DNA of 33,071 bases from Microcaldota archaeon (lineage in GTDB: Archaea; Micrarchaeota; Micrarchaeia; Anstonellales; Bilamarchaeaceae). Shown here one piece after another: positions 26,262 to 33,071 of the stretch. Within the stretch, counting starts at the first letter, position 1. Every line of letters starts with the position of its first letter. The notes under the pieces were generated by a model that had not been told where the DNA came from, did no database searches, and was given only the letters and a program-made list of their open reading frames with translations. The DNA lies in the NCBI GenBank assembly GCA_018813505.1, contig JAHJBM010000023.1, forward strand, positions 1 through 33,071, read 5' to 3'. A program made the position numbers and the translations under genes.

Positions 26262-27401
26262 ATGGAATCGATAGATTTGCTTCGGAAGATTGTTGCGATA
26301 CCATCCACATTCCCAAACGAAGAGGGGTTGGGATGCTTCTTGGAAGAGAGACTGAAGGAACTGGGATTCAAAACATCCAGAATCCCAATTTCCGACGGTC
26401 GTTTTAATGTAGTTGGTGAACAGGGTAACTCAGGCAAACCGATTCTGTTTTACGGGCACATGGACACCGTACCATTGTATGGAAAATGGGACTCTGACCC
26501 ATACGAACTGACGAGGGATGGAGATATATTATATGGTTTGGGCACTTTTGATATGAAAGCAGGAATCGCCAGCATATTGCAGGCATGTGAAGTAAAAAAC
26601 AATAGGAGAATAAAAGTTGCTTTTGGAGTTGATGAGGAAAACGACTCTGAAGGAAGCACTGCAATAGTAAACAGCGGATTTGTTAGTGATGTAGAAATTG
26701 GTATTTGTACTGAGATTGCAAGCAATGACAATAATTGCCTTGGACCACAGGCCATAACGCTTGGAAGGCGAGGCAGATGCATGCTCGAGATAGAGGTTCC
26801 CGGGAGATCTGCGCATGGTGCATACATGGACATGGGAATAAATGCGATAACCGAAGCATCAAAACTTGCGATTGAACTAGAAAATATGAATGTGTGTTTC
26901 AAAGAACATGATTTACTTCCACGGGCAACCCAACAAGTGAGAACATTTACTGCCGGCAGCGGATCGCTTTCAGTTCCTGAAAAGGCAGTATTGGAAGTTG
27001 ATAGACACATGGTGACGCCTGAAACTGTAGAAAGCGTTGTTATCAGCACACAGAAATATATTGATGAAATGTATCAGAAAGGAATGTTCAAAGAAATAGA
27101 TGGAAAACGAATAGTAGTAAGAGCCAAACCAAGAAAGGTCCCATATCTGATGCCATACGTAACTTCAAAAGACAATGAGTATGCCAGAAAAATTTCAGAT
27201 ATTGTAAGGCGACGGGTTGGCGAACCGAGAGATAATTATGGAATGTCGGTTGCTGATGAAAACGTATTTGCCAATGCAGGAGTACCGATGATTTCCATCG
27301 GACCGAAAGGCGGGAATGAACATATGGCCAATGAATGGATTTCAGAAAGCGGCTATCTTAAGCTTATCGAAATTTTAAAGGAATTTATAATATCAGCATA
27401 A
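26262..27401 (+). CDS. M20 family metallopeptidase/deacylase (ArgE/DapE-like)
   Basis: ILFYGHMDTVPLYGKW, LYGLGTFDMKAGIASIL, FGVDEENDSEGS; ATG at 26262. Confidence 0.9.
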   Translation: MESIDLLRKIVAIPSTFPNEEGLGCFLEERLKELGFKTSRIPISDGRFNVVGEQGNSGKPILFYGHMDTVPLYGKWDSDPYELTRDGDILYGLGTFDMKAGIASILQACEVKNNRRIKVAFGVDEENDSEGSTAIVNSGFVSDVEIGICTEIASNDNNCLGPQAITLGRRGRCMLEIEVPGRSAHGAYMDMGINAITEASKLAIELENMNVCFKEHDLLPRATQQVRTFTAGSGSLSVPEKAVLEVDRHMVTPETVESVVISTQKYIDEMYQKGMFKEIDGKRIVVRAKPRKVPYLMPYVTSKDNEYARKISDIVRRRVGEPRDNYGMSVADENVFANAGVPMISIGPKGGNEHMANEWISESGYLKLIEILKEFIISA

Positions 27402-28475
27402 TGCACCGAGTCTTTTCATTGCATTTCTTTTTTCATTGCTTTCGATTTCCGCGCCTTCAACAATTTCTGCAAGGAATCGTATGCTATGATCGTATGAGGA
27501 TTTGTCCACCGGATAGGGAATTCCGTCCTTGCCGCCATGTGCAAATGAAAATTTTACAGGATCTTTCCAATCAAGCGCGTTGCCGTAAATCAAGCGGCTG
27601 ACAAGCGCCAGAGCACGTAATTTCTTTTTGCCCATTCCTTGCAAAGAGATTAGTTCTTTGTAATTTTTTGGCTGTAGTTCATAGGCTTTTTGCAACAGTT
27701 CCCAGTCTTTTTTACTTAGATCGCATTTTAGGATTTCGTGACGTTCTGGTAAATGATGCATTTCACAATCAAACAATGTGGTCTGCCCATTCAAATATTT
27801 GCGCAAACGATTTGGATTATCCTTGACCAAATCAACACTATGCTCACGCATTTCCTGCGAATCGCTACTCGCAAGATTCAATGTCTCACCTTCATTGGAT
27901 TTGATCCCTGCAATATTTTGAGGTGGCCCATCAACAAAATTATCTGTTCTTAGCCAATGATAACGACGAGCATACTTTGTTGCAGAATTCATACCCTGTT
28001 GAACCACGGCCCAATTTCCTTTTTCATCCATGAAAAAAGAATGGTGATAAAGATTGTGATGATCCTGCACACATGAGGAATCCACTTTTGCAGAAAGAAT
28101 ACTTGCTTCAAGAAGCATATTGCGCTTTGATTCTGAAAGCGAGAATTGATCTGAAACTATTGCGATTTCAGCTGGAGCTGCACGACTTAGTTTTCCCTTG
28201 CCACCACAAGCTACAATGCCCATTTCAGCAGATAAAGCTTCTTTCAATGCACCGCAAGTCGTAGTTGTGGTACCCGAGCTATGCCAATCAAACCCTATAA
28301 TACAAGATAAGGACTGGAAGAACATAGGATCAGAAAGCCTCAAAAGAAGCTCGGCAGTCCCATGCTCTTCCACAACCAGTTGGGTGATGGCTCTGGTCAG
28401 AGGGCGCATCCTTTTGAAAAGCCAGGCAGGACATTTCCCGGGGTGTAAAGGAAGATCCACAACGCCTGTTTTCAT
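27393..28475 (-). CDS. DUF763 family protein
   Basis: MKTGVVDLPLHPGKCPAWLFKRM... GFDWHSSGTTTTTCGALKEAL; HHN-rich QDHHNLYHHSFF; helix-hairpin-like LISLQGMGKKKLRALALVS. Confidence 0.88.
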   Translation of the reverse strand: MKTGVVDLPLHPGKCPAWLFKRMRPLTRAITQLVVEEHGTAELLLRLSDPMFFQSLSCIIGFDWHSSGTTTTTCGALKEALSAEMGIVACGGKGKLSRAAPAEIAIVSDQFSLSESKRNMLLEASILSAKVDSSCVQDHHNLYHHSFFMDEKGNWAVVQQGMNSATKYARRYHWLRTDNFVDGPPQNIAGIKSNEGETLNLASSDSQEMREHSVDLVKDNPNRLRKYLNGQTTLFDCEMHHLPERHEILKCDLSKKDWELLQKAYELQPKNYKELISLQGMGKKKLRALALVSRLIYGNALDWKDPVKFSFAHGGKDGIPYPVDKSSYDHSIRFLAEIVEGAEIESNEKRNAMKRLGALC

Positions 28476-28539
28476 GATAAATAGAGTTTTTTGTTATTTA
28501 TATACTTAGAGACAGTTCATTTCCTAGGTAATAAGATAA

Positions 28540-29121
28540 TTATAGAAATTCTGTTTGATATGCAACAACCTGTATTGCAGTTAAAAAAGCATTAAAGGTG
28601 TGATTATATGGATCAACAGAGTGCATTAGTGTAACAGTAGTAGAAGTTGCCAGGTGATCATGATTTACAAAAGTACAATGAACTGCACCAGCATCACCGG
28701 GCATTCTTTCTGCAGCAAAATACCATCCGGAAATAAGGAAACTAAGATCAACTATATCATGAGTGCTTGGTAGATTATCGGGAAGGTGTGAGCCTGGATC
28801 ACAATATTCAACTGCAACGAGATGGTTATCACCCTGGGTAAGTCTTAACCTAACTTCATCAGGAAAATGGAGTCTGGCCAAATTGTCAATATGAGGACGG
28901 TTTGGTGTAATTACACCCTCACCAGGAAGAAGCAAATCAAGCCATTTTATAGCAAATAACTTGCTAACTGGATGATTTGATGGATCGTGAATAGAGGGTA
29001 AACCAGACGAAGGACAATGAGTTCTACGATATCTGTTTCTGCAAAAATCAGGGTGTCTGAATAACTGAACAACTACTTCGTTGCCATCTGTATTTTTGCC
29101 ACGGATAACACTCATAACCAC
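28540..29121 (-). CDS. hypothetical protein
   Basis: 193-aa ORF with own TATA-like box (ctatttaaac) about 20-30 nt upstream; no family recognised. Confidence 0.5.
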   Translation of the reverse strand: MVMSVIRGKNTDGNEVVVQLFRHPDFCRNRYRRTHCPSSGLPSIHDPSNHPVSKLFAIKWLDLLLPGEGVITPNRPHIDNLARLHFPDEVRLRLTQGDNHLVAVEYCDPGSHLPDNLPSTHDIVDLSFLISGWYFAAERMPGDAGAVHCTFVNHDHLATSTTVTLMHSVDPYNHTFNAFLTAIQVVAYQTEFL

Positions 29122-29251
29122 TTTTTATAATTAAAGGTTTAAATAGCTTTGTACAAAACGCTAGAAACCAAAATTAGCCACAAAAAACACACAAAAGAGA
29201 AGTAACATTTATATAACTTCGTTGTTTTAATTGTTACACCATGCTTATTTT

Positions 29252-29313
29252 GTAATGGGAGGATAACTGGTCGCCTTGCCAGCGCAGCGATGCGCTGGCC
29301 TAATCCTAATTAC
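29252..29313 (+). ncRNA. candidate structured RNA or extended leader upstream of rtcA
   Basis: GTAAT/ATTAC, AGGAT/ATCCT and GCCAGCGCA-GCGA-TGCGCTGGC nested stems (29252-29313), about 15 nt after an expected start from TATA-like tttatataa (29208-29216). No ORF. Confidence 0.5.
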
Positions 29314-29514
29314 CGACGTGTTTTGTATTACATGAGTTCAACAATAGGAATGTAAGGAATTTTTAGCTAACCCGTGTTTTCTCTCGTAACTTAAGTATTC
29401 TTAGTGTCAACACTGAAGATTGTTTTTAACCCACTGCACCGAGAGTAGTTCAAATTTTATTCAGTAGGAGGGTTATCTTTAGCGATTTATAAAACATTGT
29501 ACCTAAAACCCAAA

Positions 29515-29550
29515 TATGATTGAAATAGATGGTTCTCACGGCGAGGGTGG
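29515..29550 (+). repeat. first copy of a 36-nt direct repeat (duplicated rtcA start)
   Basis: TATGATTGAAATAGATGGTTCTCACGGCGAGGGTGG, identical to 29658-29693. Confidence 0.97.
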
Positions 29551-29662
29551 TCAGATTGAACGGCCGATAAATCGACGTATCGATTTATGGCCCACAAAAC
29601 GATTCGTCGTTTTGTTGGCGAACCGTTCAAAACCCACCCTCGAACTAGAGGTTTTATTATGA
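29516..29662 (+). CDS. 48-aa upstream ORF starting with the RtcA N-terminus
   Basis: [51 protein letters not shown] at 29660 overlaps the rtcA ATG at 29659. Confidence 0.5.
   Translation: MIEIDGSHGEGGQIERPINRRIDLWPTKRFVVLLANRSKPTLELEVLL
29542..29642 (+). promoter_or_regulatory. rtcA structured leader: three-way junction closed by an extra 9-bp stem
   Basis: CGAGGGTGG(29542-29550)/CCACCCTCG(29634-29642); TTGAACGG(29556-29563)/CCGTTCAA(29623-29630); H1 29564-29590 CC-g-ATAAATCGA-CGTA-TCGATTTAT-GG; H2 29591-29618 CCc-ACAAAACGA-TTCG-TCGTTTTGT-tGG; linker CGAA. Confidence 0.85.
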
Positions 29663-29693
29663 TTGAAATAGATGGTTCTCACGGCGAGGGTGG
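29658..29693 (+). repeat. second copy of the 36-nt direct repeat (true rtcA start)
   Basis: Identical to 29515-29550. Confidence 0.97.
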
Positions 29694-30630
29694 AGGACAG
29701 ATAATAAGAACATCACTCACTCTTTCTGCGATAACCCAAAAACCAGTAACAATCTCAAATATTCGAGCAAAAAGACCAAATCCAGGACTTCAAATGCAAC
29801 ATCTCACATGTGCAAAAGCAGTAAGAAGCATATGCCGGGGAACACTTGAAGATGCTGAACTAAAAAGCACAAAACTAATCTTTCACCCAGGCGAGATAGT
29901 GGGCGGGAAATACGAATTCAACATAGGAACAGCAGGATCAGTAACACTCGTAGCACAAACAATTATTCCAATACTTCTGCAATCTGAAAAAAAGAGCAAC
30001 GTGAGGATAATAGGCGGTACGCATGTAATGAAATCCCCAGGTTATGATTATTTTGAAAAGGTTTTTGTACCTGCAATACACAAGTTCGGGGTAAAAATCG
30101 AAACTAGAATGCTTAAGACAGGATACTACCCTAAAGGCGGAGGGATGATTGAATTTGAGATTGAACCTTCAGAGTTGTATGGGTGCACTGATTGGCCGCA
30201 GGAAGATAAGATAAAGGCGATAATAAGAATAGCTGGTCTTCCGATGGACATTACAGTAAGGGAGAAAAAAATATTCGTACAAGAAGATATATGCGATGTT
30301 TTTATCAGACAGGATGAAACACTCTCGGTTGGTAATGCCGTAACTGCATGGAACGGCTACCGTGGATCTTATGTACTTGGAGAAAAAGGCAAACGCGCAG
30401 AAGTAGTTGCCCAAGAATCGCTGGATGAACTGAAAAAAGAAACAAAAGACGTTGATAAACACCTCGCAGACCAGCTTTTGATTTATGCCGCATTGGCAAA
30501 AGGAGAGAGCAGATTTGAAACATATGAAATAACAGAACATTTCAGGACAAACACTGCGATTATCGGAAAATTTGTCGAGAGAAAGATAAACTACGAAGAA
30601 GGAAGAGTTATAATTAATGATCGAAGCTAA
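29659..30630 (+). CDS. rtcA: RNA 3'-terminal phosphate cyclase
   Basis: [48 protein letters not shown]...GYYPKGGG...[23 protein letters not shown] upstream of the ATG at 29659. Track ORF start at 29587 is judged too early. Confidence 0.94.
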   Translation: MIEIDGSHGEGGGQIIRTSLTLSAITQKPVTISNIRAKRPNPGLQMQHLTCAKAVRSICRGTLEDAELKSTKLIFHPGEIVGGKYEFNIGTAGSVTLVAQTIIPILLQSEKKSNVRIIGGTHVMKSPGYDYFEKVFVPAIHKFGVKIETRMLKTGYYPKGGGMIEFEIEPSELYGCTDWPQEDKIKAIIRIAGLPMDITVREKKIFVQEDICDVFIRQDETLSVGNAVTAWNGYRGSYVLGEKGKRAEVVAQESLDELKKETKDVDKHLADQLLIYAALAKGESRFETYEITEHFRTNTAIIGKFVERKINYEEGRVIINDRS

Positions 30631-30643
30631 ATGATATAGTGAA

Positions 30644-31861
30644 TTAGAATATCTCCCACCATTGTTTTTCTTTCACGGGATTCTCAGGATCAATTTTATG
30701 GATCTCTCTGATAGTTTCACCGTCAAAAAGATACAACAGTTTTCCATCCTGAGACCAGGCAAAATGCGCATAATTAGCCCCGCTAAGGCTGCCTCCGTCA
30801 TCCCTAAATACTATCTTTTCAGTTTGGGTATCAACAACAACTACGTATCCAAGACCGGATATCTGTCCCCAGGCAGGGCCATACGAAATACTATATGTTC
30901 CGCTTATTGCAATATACCTGTCATCTGGCGAGAATTCAATTTTGTTTATCGAATCTCCACTATACCCTATTTCATCTATATCAATCTTTTTAGTTTTGAC
31001 AAGTGTTGGTATTTGGTTTTTTTCTTCTATCGAATAAATGGTTATGCCACTAGATTTGCTATATTTTGATTCTTCTAACGAGTAAATAGTTATATAATCA
31101 AAATAATCGTCATAACTATTTCCATGTCTATAATTCCATAATCTACTAGTTGCTATAATTGCTATATTCTTTCTGTCATGCGATATCGCCGGATCGCCAT
31201 AACCATATAATCCGTATCCATCCAAAGAAAAAATATAACTGTTACACTGATCAATATCTGTTCCTGAACAGTTTATCTGTTTTACCTCTTTATCAAAAAC
31301 TGATTCATTCATCGTATCTAAAATCACAGCATTTTCAATGTCAATAACCGTAGAATACCAATCGTATTCTCTTTCATCCCATATCGGTATTTTAGTTCCT
31401 GGTTGGTAATATGTTAATGTGGGGTTGTATGCGAAATTAACCAACAAGTGGCGTCTATCATAAGACGGTCTAAACACTATTTGTTGTAGGCTCTCATTAA
31501 TTGGTAAATCTATTATTTTATCTGGGGTTGATTTGTCTATATCCTGAATCCAGAGACAATATTGACTGTTTAGACAATTTTTGCTTCCGTTCATATCTAT
31601 GACAAAAGTTGTATCGTTGATCCATAAGAAATTTTTATAAGCGGTTATATTTTTGACTAAATTAAGGTCTTCATCAAAAACACATGTCACTAGTTTTGAG
31701 TACGAATAGCTATGTTGAGTTATAATATATCTTCCATCGGGTGAAGAAGTCATTGATTTGTGGCCATGATAATCATAACACTCATTAGCATCAAAAAAAC
31801 TGGTACATCCAAAAACTAGCACAAGCGCAAATAACAGACATATCAGTTTTACATTCATCAT
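30644..31861 (-). CDS. lipoprotein-like beta-propeller (WD40/PD40-like) protein
   Basis: Signal peptide with lipobox-like VFGCTS; repeated SPDGRYI / SPDDRYIAISG / SQDGKLLYLFDG motifs. Confidence 0.65.
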   Translation of the reverse strand: MMNVKLICLLFALVLVFGCTSFFDANECYDYHGHKSMTSSPDGRYIITQHSYSYSKLVTCVFDEDLNLVKNITAYKNFLWINDTTFVIDMNGSKNCLNSQYCLWIQDIDKSTPDKIIDLPINESLQQIVFRPSYDRRHLLVNFAYNPTLTYYQPGTKIPIWDEREYDWYSTVIDIENAVILDTMNESVFDKEVKQINCSGTDIDQCNSYIFSLDGYGLYGYGDPAISHDRKNIAIIATSRLWNYRHGNSYDDYFDYITIYSLEESKYSKSSGITIYSIEEKNQIPTLVKTKKIDIDEIGYSGDSINKIEFSPDDRYIAISGTYSISYGPAWGQISGLGYVVVVDTQTEKIVFRDDGGSLSGANYAHFAWSQDGKLLYLFDGETIREIHKIDPENPVKEKQWWEIF

Positions 31862-31867
31862 GAAACC

Positions 31868-33071
31868 TCAGAAATTTATCCTGTTCTTTATCGAATATAA
31901 CGATTTCGATCCAGTGCTGTCTAAAAGCGATTCGTAGGTAAATAATACAAACCCTTCTGCATACCAAGTTGCCAATATATCTGATCTTAAATCTTGGAAT
32001 AGACTTACGGCATTAGCATTTTTGTCTGTTGTGTCTGGTATCGGCCATGCCCTGAGGTCTGCCATTATCGGTACAGCAGGATAATTCCTTTGAAGGGCAG
32101 CTATCTCTAACTCAATACTGGTCCATGCACCAGCTCCGAAACGAGTATATGTCATAGGCATTATCATTTCAAGATATTGGAGTGTATTCTCCTGTCCAAG
32201 TTTGATTCTATATATATCTTGAGGCATTGCATTTCCGGATATTACAAATTCTGGATATCTTTCAACAACCTGCTTAACAAAATTTGCTGGTGCGTCTTGA
32301 TCTACTATCCATTCGTAAACGTTTGGAGGAGCGTTTTCATCATATCCTCTACATACAGCAGGTCCTACATCATTGTATCTAATATAATCAAGGCTGATAC
32401 CATAAAGTCTTGAGCCATATCTTCTTGTAATCTCATCAAGAACCTTAAGCTCATGTTGAACCACTCTTTCGTTCGTTGGTTCTGCAAATACAATGCTCTC
32501 ACAATCTGGTTCAACCCTGCCAAATACTCCTCTTATTCCGTTCCAGGCTTGTTCTCCCCATCCACCAATATAACCTTTTTGTCCTTCAATCTTTGCAGCT
32601 TCCCTATCCTGAAATATCGGAACCCAAGCATGTACCTTTAGGGTTTTGCGTCCTCTTTTATATACTACTCTGCAGGTGTTGATAATGGCCCCTACTGGGT
32701 CAAACGTTGTATTCGGATTATTTTGTTCGCTGGAATATAATGGATAACCGGCTGGATCGGCACACTGCTTTTCATCATCCACCCTAAACCCAACAAAAAT
32801 ATCAGTAACCCCACTATCACGAAGGTCTTTGCAAGCCGCTGCTATGCTACGATTGCCTACGACAATAACTGGGGCGTTAGTACTTAAATCGGATTTGTAG
32901 AACTGACCCTTACATGGCCGTATAAATACCCCTTTTCTTTGTTTATTTCGCATTTCTTTAAGTGTTTTATTCATCTCTTCTATGCTTGGCCCACGTGGTT
33001 CATTATCAGATATTTCGGTGTCAGAGTTTTTTACACAATCATAGACAAATCCATATCCGAGTCGTTCATCA
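31868..33071 (-). CDS. glycoside-hydrolase-like TIM-barrel protein, partial at the window edge
   Basis: GISLDYIRYND, MIMPMTYTRFG, LYSSEQNNP... like GHL10-type putative glycosidases. The frame is open for 32 more codons upstream of the track ATG (32974) to the window end. Confidence 0.65.
   Translation of the reverse strand, partial: DERLGYGFVYDCVKNSDTEISDNEPRGPSIEEMNKTLKEMRNKQRKGVFIRPCKGQFYKSDLSTNAPVIVVGNRSIAAACKDLRDSGVTDIFVGFRVDDEKQCADPAGYPLYSSEQNNPNTTFDPVGAIINTCRVVYKRGRKTLKVHAWVPIFQDREAAKIEGQKGYIGGWGEQAWNGIRGVFGRVEPDCESIVFAEPTNERVVQHELKVLDEITRRYGSRLYGISLDYIRYNDVGPAVCRGYDENAPPNVYEWIVDQDAPANFVKQVVERYPEFVISGNAMPQDIYRIKLGQENTLQYLEMIMPMTYTRFGAGAWTSIELEIAALQRNYPAVPIMADLRAWPIPDTTDKNANAVSLFQDLRSDILATWYAEGFVLFTYESLLDSTGSKSLYSIKNRINF

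Noticed and set aside
26450-27049. 199-aa minus-strand ORF antisense to the M20 peptidase
   Set aside because: Shadow of a well-supported conserved CDS; Ser/Pro-rich translation typical of antisense frames.
29556-29630. Hammerhead or other known self-cleaving ribozyme explanation for the three-way junction
   Set aside because: The junction has no nucleotides between adjacent stems on two sides and only CRAA on the third, so the CUGANGA core is absent.
1-33071. CRISPR array, rRNA or tRNA genes, IS transposase
   Set aside because: No regularly spaced repeats, no recognisable rRNA/tRNA signature and no transposase/integrase motif was found by reading.

Overview
This is an AT-rich archaeal chromosomal window: ribosomal proteins S10e-type/uS10, L1, L10/P0, L12/P1 and L41e, TATA-like boxes, and ATGA-coupled genes. 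I could not place the lineage. Recognisable content: GT39-like membrane glycosyltransferases (one interrupted by an in-frame stop), a KaiC-like/roadblock pair, an MNT-HEPN pair, TldD, a TctA-family membrane protein, HicBA, carAB, an EamA transporter, pyrE, a divergent pyrF, argF, rps10, an AIM24-like protein, an L41e-L1-L10-L12 cluster, the AMP phosphorylase/ribose-1,5-bisphosphate isomerase pair, an Lrp/AsnC regulator, a GNAT-like protein plus M20 peptidase, DUF763, rtcA, a beta-propeller lipoprotein and a GH-like TIM barrel. The most interesting signal is in non-coding structure. Two leader elements, before rps10 (about 17391-17468) and before rtcA (about 29556-29630), share the same three-way-junction architecture. 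Outer stem, two abutting hairpins with the same bulged CC-R-ATA...TAT-GG closure, and a CRAA linker are conserved, while the stem sequences differ with compensatory changes. In rtcA the element lies between two 36-nt copies of the gene's own start and inside a 48-codon upstream ORF that overlaps the real start (ATGA). A 9-nt segment can pair with either copy, which suggests a translation-coupled RNA switch. All structure calls were made by eye; no folding, alignment or database search was run.
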